A stretch of 64,000 nt of DNA, taken from NCBI RefSeq assembly GCF_008629695.1, contig NZ_VWSH01000002.1, forward strand, positions 775,410 to 839,409. Reading direction: 5' to 3'. Origin of the DNA: Taibaiella lutea (GTDB taxonomy: Bacteria > Bacteroidota > Bacteroidia > Chitinophagales > Chitinophagaceae). The position numbers and the translations under genes were made by a program. Below the pieces are notes generated by a model. The model made no database searches, was not told where the DNA came from, and saw only the letters and a program-made list of their open reading frames with translations. Shown here piece after piece: positions 50,639 through 59,000 of the stretch; position 1 is the first letter of the stretch; each line of letters starts with the position of its first letter.

Positions 50639-51823
50639 TTACAGCTCTATGGATAATAAAACAAGATACTCATTCGGGTTATTCTGAATAGCAAGTTTAT
50701 AACGGCCGGGATACAAAATATCCAGCCTTCTCTTCACGTTTGCAATACCGATGCCGCTGTCTTCTTTAATACTTTTGTTCTCCGTTTCAAGACGTGGCGG
50801 TTTGCTGTTTTCCATCTGGAGTATAAGCTTATTTGCTTTAATCTCCAATACGATGCTTACATAAGATTCATTGAAACCGGCTTTAACGCCATGTTTGAAA
50901 GCATTCTCCAGAAAGTTAATCAATAGTAAGGGTGCAATTTCCTTACCTTCTGCATCACCGGTTACGATTAGCCTGATATTAACCTGATCTTCCCTGTTCC
51001 TTAATTTTTCAAGATTGATATAGTTTTTCAGAAATGTGATTTCATCTGTAAGCTTCACTTTTTCTTTGGAACAGTCTTCCAGGATGTACTGCGTCATGTT
51101 CTTCAATTCCTTTGTGATAAAGACTGCGTCCGGTGACTGACTCAACAACAGCGCATAAATATTATTAAGGGTATTGAACAGAAAATGCGGGTTGATTTGA
51201 TGCAGTAAAAAAGCCGTTTCTGCTTCTATACGTTTTGTCAGCGCTTCTTTATAAGTGAATAATTGCCTGCTCTGGTCGTACAGGTCTATGAAATAATAAA
51301 GTGCAAAAAAGCCGCCGGCCACAATGCCGGAGAATATGGTGGATATGAGTCCCGATAAAAACAAATTGTCTTTATTAAGCTGCTTGTCTATATTGCCATG
51401 TGTTCCCGTTGTGGTCAGGCCAAGCATCATTGCTGTGAGGATAATTATCGTAACCCAGAATGCAGCATTGCTTATCAATCCAATCCACAGGAATCTTTTC
51501 TGTTTCTTTAAACGGGCATATGGAATAAAAAATAGCAGAAAACTGTAAACCATTATAGCTGCGGTAATGACGGTAAAGATGCAGATATAAACAGCAGGGA
51601 GGCTGCTGATAGGCACGCTGTTTACCGTACTTTGTGCGGAGGCCGTTTTCATTCCGTCCTTTACACCCTTGTCAAAAACATCTCCCAATATTTCAAAGGA
51701 AAGATAACAGGCTGCGATAAGCCATATCAGGATATGAAACCAGAATCTTCCGTTTCGGAAAAGGTTTTTGCGTTGTGCGCTCAATGCCTGTTTAAGCGGC
51801 GATATATTTGCTGGTTTGGTCAA
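50639..51823 (-). CDS. LytS-type sensor histidine kinase
   Basis: A 394-residue membrane kinase. Four hydrophobic helices (about 28-48, 75-101, 112-135, 155-180) lead into the His_kinase domain. The phosphoacceptor His213 lies in HQINPHFLFNTLNNIYALLL, the N-box in LLLINFLENAFKHGVKAGFN, and the G-box in EDSGIGIANVKRRLDILYPG. It is followed 2 bases later by a degenerate copy and then by a LytTR regulator, making a three-gene operon. The external signal is unknown; a short 50-70 loop is the only sizeable exposed part. Confidence 0.93.
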   Translation of the reverse strand: MTKPANISPLKQALSAQRKNLFRNGRFWFHILIWLIAACYLSFEILGDVFDKGVKDGMKTASAQSTVNSVPISSLPAVYICIFTVITAAIMVYSFLLFFIPYARLKKQKRFLWIGLISNAAFWVTIIILTAMMLGLTTTGTHGNIDKQLNKDNLFLSGLISTIFSGIVAGGFFALYYFIDLYDQSRQLFTYKEALTKRIEAETAFLLHQINPHFLFNTLNNIYALLLSQSPDAVFITKELKNMTQYILEDCSKEKVKLTDEITFLKNYINLEKLRNREDQVNIRLIVTGDAEGKEIAPLLLINFLENAFKHGVKAGFNESYVSIVLEIKANKLILQMENSKPPRLETENKSIKEDSGIGIANVKRRLDILYPGRYKLAIQNNPNEYLVLLSIEL

Positions 51824-51962
51824 AATTCAAAAGAAATATTCAGAAAATGCAATGTTGCTCAAAACTAAGATTATAACCTGCAAAATGAAATACTTTTCGT
51901 CCAAATGAAAACAGTATCGACAAACCTTGCCTTTTGTTCGACGAATTAAATCCCGTAAAGCA

Positions 51963-51998
51963 AAAGCGACAGGAACATTGTGTTGTTCCTGTCGCTTT
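51963..51998 (-). terminator. Perfect 14-bp terminator after DUF4920 gene
   Basis: AAAGCGACAGGAAC (51963-51976) pairs with GTTCCTGTCGCTTT (51985-51998). The minus-strand T-tract TTTTGCTTT follows, downstream of the gene ending at 52028. Confidence 0.85.
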
Positions 51999-52027
51999 AA
52001 TATTTATTTTCTTTAAATCAGATTTCC

Positions 52028-52501
52028 TTATTCTGTAACTACAACACCTGTAGCAATTAATTCAAAAACATTTTTCGGTGCTGTGATTCTTGCGATTTCG
52101 CCCTGGCTTGCACCTTTGTCTTCCAAAAGGTGTTTTTGCTCTTCAACAGATTGTGTTGTTTTTTTAAGGTTACCGTTTACAACAACGTGTTTGCCGTTAA
52201 GGTCTTTAGGAACTTTGAATGAGTGATCTTTCATTCTTACCATAAGCGGATCTGCGCCGTTGTCTGTGCTAAGCACCAACCAGCAACCTTCTTTCTGGCA
52301 AACTTCTGTAACTTTTCCTTCAAACTGAACATTTTCAACCACATCTTTTTCAGAAGTAACACCTGCTGCTCTGGTAGTTGATAACACCTGAGTGCTTGTA
52401 AATGCTTTACCATAAATGGCACCTTTTTTTGCCGTTTGTGCAATAACTCCCGTACTGCATAATGTTAAGGCTAAGGAAGAAAGGAATAGTAATTTTCTCA
52501 T
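52028..52501 (-). CDS. Secreted DUF4920 protein
   Basis: A 157-residue periplasmic protein. A signal peptide ends near residue 22 (STGVIAQ). The mature domain has VQFEGKVTEVCQKEGCWLVL with the Cys-x4-Cys pair, and MVRMKDHSFKVPKDLNGKHV, characteristic of DUF4920 (OB-fold-like). The cysteine pair in VCQKEGCW could bind metal or form a disulfide. The function is unknown. It is monocistronic with a strong terminator. Confidence 0.87.
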   Translation of the reverse strand: MRKLLFLSSLALTLCSTGVIAQTAKKGAIYGKAFTSTQVLSTTRAAGVTSEKDVVENVQFEGKVTEVCQKEGCWLVLSTDNGADPLMVRMKDHSFKVPKDLNGKHVVVNGNLKKTTQSVEEQKHLLEDKGASQGEIARITAPKNVFELIATGVVVTE

Positions 52502-52598
52502 TTTTTTGATTATTTAGGAATTACGATTGGATGTTTTGAATACACAATTTAGGCATTCTTACCCAAAAGACAGTAATAAATTTGTTTTTGGTTGGGAA

Positions 52599-53255
52599 TT
52601 AGTAACTGACGTCCTTTTTCCTTTTGAAATCGCCGCGTTTCCATGAATTGAAAAAATCGTTCCATTTTAAAGGATTGAATATATTTATCTGCTGTTGCTG
52701 GCCATAATAATAACCCTGTTTTGCCTGATTGGCCTGATAATAGCTTTGGTTTTCAGGTCCGTTTTTAGGCGTATTTGCCCTTAAATAAGCCATCGCTCTT
52801 TCGCTTGTATTCTTTTGGGCAACAGCATATTTATCGTCGGGAATATTCCAGTATTTGAAAGCATAATCAAATTCATCGCCGTAAGGCAAGGCCCTGATAA
52901 TTGTTTCTGGAAGGTAAAAAGTGTCCTGAACCATTAACTGAACTACATTGAAAAAACGTCCGTTCAGGTCCATCGGCACTACATATTGTTTGTCTTTATA
53001 ACCTACAGCACTGAAATTTAAAGTATCGCCTTTGCTGCATACCAGTGAAAATACACCGAACATATTGGAATAAGTTCCCTGATCTTTATGTTTTACCTCA
53101 ATTGTTACATCCGAAACGGCTTTTAAGCTATCGGCCGTCATGGTGGCTCCTGTTATCTGAATAATATTGCTCCATACTTTATTTTGCGCATGAGACATCA
53201 GGAATACGGAACAACAAAAAATAGTTGCGGACAGGTATTTATACATACAGTTCAT
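52599..53255 (-). CDS. Secreted carboxypeptidase-regulatory-like domain protein
   Basis: A 218-residue exported protein. The signal peptide ends at SHAQ (residue 24); a start at 53246 (MYKYLSATIF) would also keep it. Residues of about 30-120 are a carboxypeptidase-regulatory-like (CarboxypepD_reg) beta-sandwich: ALKAVSDVTIEVKHKD-type strand, GTYSNMFGVFSLVCSKGDTL and FSAVGYKDKQYVVPMDL. The C-terminal part is Tyr/Gln/Asn-rich (SYYQANQAKQGYYYGQQQQI). It occurs widely in Bacteroidota as a hypothetical outer-membrane-associated protein. It is monocistronic. Confidence 0.8.
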   Translation of the reverse strand: MNCMYKYLSATIFCCSVFLMSHAQNKVWSNIIQITGATMTADSLKAVSDVTIEVKHKDQGTYSNMFGVFSLVCSKGDTLNFSAVGYKDKQYVVPMDLNGRFFNVVQLMVQDTFYLPETIIRALPYGDEFDYAFKYWNIPDDKYAVAQKNTSERAMAYLRANTPKNGPENQSYYQANQAKQGYYYGQQQQINIFNPLKWNDFFNSWKRGDFKRKKDVSY

Positions 53256-53428
53256 TAATTACAAAAGTAAGGCAAAGAAGGTTAAAATGTATAGAAGCAT
53301 CATTATTTCCAATACAATTATTAAGAGCTAATTTCTCAAAACCGATTGTTAAAGCTTAACTTCGCTGCGCAAAAATCAAACCTCCTTCAGGAGCATATAA
53401 ACGTAGCAATTGTAATAATATTATAAAG

Positions 53429-54526
53429 ATGATAACAGAAGCAGCCGTATTAAAAGCCCTTTCAAATGTTGATGATCCGGATTTGGGTAAAGACCTTGTG
53501 ACGCTGAATATGATTAAGGATATTGAAATCAGGGATAAATTGGTTTCGTTTACGGTAGAATTGACAACACCGGCCTGTCCTATGAAGGATATGATTAAAA
53601 AAGCCTGTGTAAATGCCGTAAAAATATTTGTGGACAGAGAGGCGGAAGTGGTAGTTAATATGACTGCGCGTGTTAATTCCAACCGACAGGACCCCGGTAC
53701 TATTCTGCCAAATGTGAAAAATATTATAGCAGTAGCTTCCGGAAAGGGTGGGGTCGGTAAATCGACTGTGGCAAGCAATCTGGCGCTGGCACTGGCGCAG
53801 GAAGGCGCAAAAGTGGGTATTATGGATGCCGATATTTACGGTCCTTCCACGCCTATGATGTTCGGCATTCAAGGTGAAAGGCCTATGATGCGAGATGTGG
53901 ATGGCAAAGGCATGATTGAACCTATTGAAAGGTTTGGCGTAAAAGTGATGTCCATAGGTTTGCTGGTTGATGAAAAGCAGGCTGTTATCTGGCGCGGGCC
54001 GATGGCTACCTCCGCTATCCGTCAGTTTATAAACGATGTTTACTGGGGTGAGCTGGATTACCTTATTCTGGATTTACCTCCGGGTACAGGCGATATCCAC
54101 CTGACTTTGGTGCAGACCGTTCCGATTACAGGTGCTGTGGTTGTCACCACGCCGCAGGCGGTTGCCATGGCCGATGCCAAAAAAGGTATGATGATGTTTA
54201 AGCAAGGCCAAATCAATGTTCCTATACTGGGTGTGGTTGAAAATATGTCATATTTTACGCCTGCAGAATTGCCTGAGAATAAATATTACATTTTCGGTAA
54301 GAACGGTGGCCGGGAATTGGCAGAACAATTTGAAGTGCCGTTTCTTGGCGAAATCCCGATTGTTCAAAGCATAAGAGAAGGTGGCGATAAAGGGTTTCCT
54401 GCTGTATTGAATGACGAACCTGTTTCTAAAAAAGCATTTCTGGATCTTGCCGCAAACGTTGCCCGTAGCGTAGCGATGCGCAATGCCAATCTTGATCCGA
54501 CACAGGTTTTGACAATGAAATTGTAA
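53429..54526 (+). CDS. mrp: Mrp/ApbC-type iron-sulfur cluster carrier P-loop ATPase
   Basis: A 365-residue ATPase of the Mrp/Nbp35 family, thought to carry [4Fe-4S] clusters to target enzymes. Residues 1-90 are a MIP18 (DUF59) domain with the motif VDDPDLGKDLVTLNMIKDIE and the Cys in TTPACPMKDM. The ATPase follows: SGKGGVGKSTVASNLAL (104-120), then IMDADIYGPSTPMMFG and LDYLILDLPPGTGDIHLTL. The usual Cys-x-x-Cys after ENMS is missing: the sequence is VVENMSYFTPAELPENKYYI. This is common in Bacteroidota homologues as I recall them. It is monocistronic. Confidence 0.92.
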   Translation: MITEAAVLKALSNVDDPDLGKDLVTLNMIKDIEIRDKLVSFTVELTTPACPMKDMIKKACVNAVKIFVDREAEVVVNMTARVNSNRQDPGTILPNVKNIIAVASGKGGVGKSTVASNLALALAQEGAKVGIMDADIYGPSTPMMFGIQGERPMMRDVDGKGMIEPIERFGVKVMSIGLLVDEKQAVIWRGPMATSAIRQFINDVYWGELDYLILDLPPGTGDIHLTLVQTVPITGAVVVTTPQAVAMADAKKGMMMFKQGQINVPILGVVENMSYFTPAELPENKYYIFGKNGGRELAEQFEVPFLGEIPIVQSIREGGDKGFPAVLNDEPVSKKAFLDLAANVARSVAMRNANLDPTQVLTMKL

Positions 54527-54546
54527 GAATTATTCAAGTAAATAAT

Positions 54547-54580
54547 AAGCTGTCGGTATTTAATACCCGACAGCTTTTTT
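54547..54580 (+). terminator. Terminator after mrp
   Basis: AAGCTGTCGGTATT pairs with AATACCCGACAGCTT with one bulged base, followed by seven T residues. Confidence 0.82.
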
Positions 54581-54656
54581 TAATGCTTAAAGGCGGATAT
54601 ATATTTGTTGAGGGTATATTTACAAGTCCTGTAAGGACAACACAAAATAGGATAGG

Positions 54657-54740
54657 GAAGCCTGAGTTTAAGATAACCATAACCCTAATTTTAAGCTTGC
54701 AGAGCCTAAGTTTAGGGTCACGAAGCCTGATTTTAGATTA
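54657..54740. repeat. Three imperfect copies of an AGCCT..TTTA word
   Basis: AAGCCTGAGTTTA (54658-54670), AGCCTAAGTTTA (54703-54714) and AAGCCTGATTTTA (54723-54735) recur with uneven spacing in the roughly 240-base space before the FMN-reductase gene. ACCCTAA and TTAGGGT flank the middle copy and could form a hairpin. No gene is seen in this space. Confidence 0.45.
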
Positions 54741-54819
54741 TGGGCCCTTGTCAGTCCCTTGACAGGCAGTAAATGCGGTAAAATATCTTTTACTTTGGCA
54801 TAATTATCAGCAATTATTC

Positions 54820-55356
54820 ATGACAGACAAAAAGAAAGTATTAGCCATCTCCGGAAGCACAAGAACAAATTCTTCCAATGAAAGATTAATTAAAAAAATT
54901 GCTGCATTGGCAATTGCAGATATTGAACTGACACTTTTTGAATCTATAAGCGAATTGCCGCATTTTAATCCTGATTTGGATAATACAGATAAACTTCCTT
55001 CAGCCGTCATTGCTTTCCGTCAACAAATTGCAGCGGCAGACGGAATACTAATCTGTACGCCGGAATATGTTTTTACCTTGCCCGGAAGCCTGAAAAATGC
55101 TTTGGAATGGTGTGTTTCAACTACTTTATTTTCTCAAAAGCCTGCCGGACTTATTACGGCTTCTGCTTCGGGGGAGAAAGGGCATGAGGCGCTTCAACTG
55201 GTGATGAAAACGATTGAGGCAAAATTCAATGGAGCAACATTATTGCTGATAAAAGGAATAAAAAGTAAAATTGATATGGACGGAAATATAACCGACGATA
55301 AAACTTTACAGGAGGTGCAGACTTTTACGGCTTCTTTTGTAAAGCTTTTGAATTAA
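54820..55356 (+). CDS. NADPH-dependent FMN reductase family protein
   Basis: A 178-residue flavodoxin-fold reductase. KKVLAISGSTRTNSSNERLI (4-23) is the FMN-phosphate loop, and CTPEYVFTLPGSLKNALEWC is the second family signature (T/S-P-E-Y-x-x-S/T-x-P-G-x-L-K-N). It likely uses NADPH and FMN to reduce quinones, azo compounds or chromate; the substrate is not predictable. It is monocistronic. Confidence 0.9.
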   Translation: MTDKKKVLAISGSTRTNSSNERLIKKIAALAIADIELTLFESISELPHFNPDLDNTDKLPSAVIAFRQQIAAADGILICTPEYVFTLPGSLKNALEWCVSTTLFSQKPAGLITASASGEKGHEALQLVMKTIEAKFNGATLLLIKGIKSKIDMDGNITDDKTLQEVQTFTASFVKLLN

Positions 55357-55380
55357 TAGTGTTGTTGAACCTTTTTATAG

Positions 55381-55422
55381 AAATAATGCCCTTGCTTTTC
55401 TCAGAAGACAAGGGCATTATTT
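55381..55422. terminator. Perfect 14-bp bidirectional terminator
   Basis: AAATAATGCCCTTG (55381-55394) pairs with CAAGGGCATTATTT (55409-55422), between the convergent FMN-reductase and secreted-protein genes. Confidence 0.87.
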
Positions 55423-55934
55423 TATTCAGTAGCAAGGTTCTCTTTGAGCCATTCATCCATTTTTCCGGATTCAATGCTTTTTATCAGCTCCTCCATATTT
55501 TTATCTTTTTTGATTCCTTTTCCTGATTTATATACTGTCATCAGGTCAATAAGAGCTGTTTTGTATTTGGCTCTTTTGTCTTTAGAATATTTATTCTCCA
55601 GTACAAAACGGGCCGAAGATGCCATGTATATTGTTAACATACCGGGATTCTTTTTCTCAAAATCCATTATAGCCGGGGTTATTTCCACATTTACAGTCGG
55701 ACTACCGTTAATCCATTGCATCACGAATTTTGAAACTTCCGCCCTTTTTTGAGCTTGCTCATCAAGTGGTGTGGCTTTAAGCCAGTTTGCAGCCGCTATA
55801 ATATCTTTTTCATATTTGGTGTAATCTTCTGCTGCCACTAAGGTGTAATTTTTAGGACATTCAAATTCCTGTGCATGTACAGTAGTCGTTGCAAGGGCAA
55901 AGGCACCGATAAGAAGAAGCCTGGTAATTTTCAT
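55422..55934 (-). CDS. Secreted helical hypothetical protein
   Basis: A 170-residue exported protein with a signal peptide ending TTVHAQ (residue 21). The mature part is Lys- and Glu-rich and helical: EDYTKYEKDIIAAANWLKAT, QKRAEVSKFVMQWINGSPTV, and DLMTVYKSGKGIKKDKNMEE. One cysteine occurs near the mature N-terminus (FECPKNYTL). I do not recognise a family; similar small proteins are common in this phylum. It is monocistronic. Confidence 0.78.
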   Translation of the reverse strand: MKITRLLLIGAFALATTTVHAQEFECPKNYTLVAAEDYTKYEKDIIAAANWLKATPLDEQAQKRAEVSKFVMQWINGSPTVNVEITPAIMDFEKKNPGMLTIYMASSARFVLENKYSKDKRAKYKTALIDLMTVYKSGKGIKKDKNMEELIKSIESGKMDEWLKENLATE

Positions 55935-56045
55935 AACGATAGTTTTAAAACTGTTTAAAGTATTAGTAGATGTTTATCCATAACAATATTACAATTCCAA
56001 AATAATAAATACAAGAACATTCTTGTGGCTACGATATTCAAAATA

Positions 56046-56080
56046 AAAAAGAAGCCGGACTTTCAAAGCCAGGCTTCTTT
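56046..56080 (-). terminator. Terminator after the giant repeat gene
   Basis: AAAGAAGCC (56048-56056) pairs with GGCTTCTTT (56072-56080), and the minus-strand T-tract follows. Confidence 0.78.
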
Positions 56081-56098
56081 GTAGTTATTCAGAAAAGC

Positions 56099-59000
56099 TT
56101 ACCTGATAAGCGTTATATCGCCTTTGTAATGGTTTTCCGTATTATTGGTACACTTGCTGTAAACTTTGAAATAGTAAGTGCCCATATCTACCGGTTTGCC
56201 GTTAAAAGTACCATCCCATTTATCGCTGATGCTGTTACCCGTATATAATAATTGTCCGAACCTGTTATAGATACGCATTTCAAAATTCAAAGGATTGCCT
56301 ATTGTTTCCACACCGAATTTATCATTGACTCCATCGCCGTTAGGGCTGAAAGCATTTGGCAGGAACATATCGCAGCAAGGTCTTGTTTCTATTGTTACGG
56401 TTGCTTTACTTTCACAACCGTTGGCATCCGTTCCGGTAACTTTTATAACATTGGACGGAAGGCTGACTACTATATCCATATTGGCATCAGAACCTATATT
56501 GAGGTCATTCATTTGCCATAAATAAGCATTGACGCCGGATGCGTAAAGATGTATAGTGTCGTCGCTGCAAGGAATGTCCTGCAAATCGTTTTGAATTGCT
56601 ACCTGCGTCAGAGGCCATACAGTCAGGTCAAGTGTTGCCAATGAATCGCAGCCTCCTGTAGTATTGAAATGATGCGAATATTTACCGGTCTGGTTGTAGG
56701 TCTGCCCATTCCATGTATAAGTTTGATTAGCGCAGACAGATGCTGTAATGGTATCGTTAAACGAATGGTTCACAACAATATTCACTGCCTGATAGGCGCT
56801 GTCACAGCCGTTTTGATTGAACAGAGTATCAGATAATGTTGTGTTATTTGAATAGATATTGCCTTTGTAGGAAACGGATCCGCAACCTATGGAATCTTTG
56901 TTAGGTAAATGCACAGGCGCTCCGGAAATATTCAGGTGCAAGGTGACAATACTGTCGCACAGGTTAGCTGCATTCGTGGTATAAGTATAAGTTCCGGATG
57001 CGCTGTAATTTTGTCCGTTCCAATGAAAAGGTGATTGGCCGAAGCAAATGCTTGTATCTGTTGTTGTATGCGCTACAGGTTTCACGACAAGACTTAACGT
57101 GGTAACGCTGTCGCAGCCATTAGAACCGGGACTGTAAAAATTAGCCGCATTATTGCCCGCTGTTGTAATGGTAATGCCGTTCCAGACAAAAGGCATCTGG
57201 TTTGCACATTTAGTCATGTGAATCGTATCGACTAATGCAGCCGTTACCATTAAATTCAATGTCGTAATACTGTCGCAGCCGGTAACAAACGATGGGGTAG
57301 TGAAAGTTGCTACTCCGTTACCCCCTGCCGTAACTACAATACCGTTCCATGTAAGCGGTAACTGCATGGAACAGATATTCATATTCTTTGTAGCCGTAAT
57401 AACAGGATTAACGGTCAGGTTCAGATGTGTGGTACTGTCGCAGCCGGTTACAGATGACTGAGCCGTATAAGTTGCAACATTTGTACCTGCTGCATTAATG
57501 GTGATGCCATTCCAGGTAAAAGGCACCTGATTAGCACATTTTGTAATACTCTGATTGACGTTTATAGAAGGATTTACATTCAGGTTTAAGGTTGTGGTAC
57601 TGTCGCAGCCGGTAACCAGTGAGCTTGTGGTATAAGTAGCCACGGCCAATCCTCCGGCATTTATAGTATATCCGTTCCAATGATAAGGCAACTGGCTGTT
57701 ACAGATGGTAATCGTTTTGGTAGCTGTTATCAATGGATTGATATTCAGGTTCAGTGTTGTAACGCTGTCGCAGCCTGTAACAAACGATGTAGCGGTAAAT
57801 GTAGCGACTGCAATACCTCCCGCATTTATAGTCATTCCGTTCCATGTATATGGTAACTGACTGGCGCAGATGGTTATGGTTTTATTAGCTGTTATAATTG
57901 GTTTTACCGTTAAGTTTAACGTTGTTATACTATCGCAGCTTGTTACTAATGAAGTAGTGGTAAATGTCGCAGCAGTTGCACCGCCTGCATTTACGGTTAT
58001 TCCGTTCCATATATACGGCATGGCATTGGCACAGGTTGTGGCATTGACAGTTGCCGTTATAGTAGGTTTCACAATAAGGTTTAAGGTGGTGGTACTATCA
58101 CAGCCTGTCAATGAAGAAGGTGAGGTAAATGTTGAAACGCCATTGCCACCTGCTGTTATAACATTGCCATTCCACATATATGGAAGCTGTGTGGCACAAA
58201 TAGTTATTGTTTTGGTAGTATTTATAAGCGGATTGACAATTAAATTAAGTGTGGTAGTACTGTCGCAACCTGTTATTGTTGATGGTGTGGTAAAAGTAGC
58301 AACTGCATTTCCCCCGGCACTTATCGTAAAGCCATTCCAATGGTATGGCAAAAGGTTTGCACAGATCGTAACTGTTTTTGTTGCTGTAATCAATGGATTC
58401 ACTGTCAGGTTTAATGTAGTAATACTATCGCATCCTGTAACAGCAGAAGGTTTGGTATAAGTACTTACTGCAACGCCGCCCGTTGTGATCGTTTGTCCGT
58501 TCCAATGGTAAGGTAATGCACTTGCACATATGGTTATATTCTGGCTGGCATAGATAAATGGATTAACAGTCAGATGCAAAGTGGTGGTACTGTCGCAGCC
58601 TGTAATCAAAGAAGGTGTCACATACGTACCGGTACCGGAAGCTGTATACGTTTGCCCGTTCCAATGATAAGGCAATTGGTTAGGGCATATCTGTTTATTG
58701 ACCGTTACATTAGGCAAAGGGTTTACAATAAGCCTTAATACTGCAATACTGTCGCAGCCCGTTGCAAGCGATGTAGTATTATAAACAGCCGCGACGTTTC
58801 CACCTGCGTTTACAGTTATGCCGTTCCATAAATAAGGTAATTGATTCTGGCATTTAACGACTGTTATTGTATCTTTAAGCGTGTTTACAACATTCAGGTT
58901 CAGATAAGTAGTGCTGTCGCAATGAAACTGAAACGAGTTGTTAGTAAACGAATCTACATGGGTACCACCTGCTGTAAGTATATGCCCGTTCCAATGGTAA

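Noticed and set aside
57870-58460. A 196-residue open frame on the plus strand inside the giant gene
   Set aside because: It is the antisense of the repeat units, rich in Val/Phe/Ile and itself repetitive. It is a by-product of the repeats' codon use.
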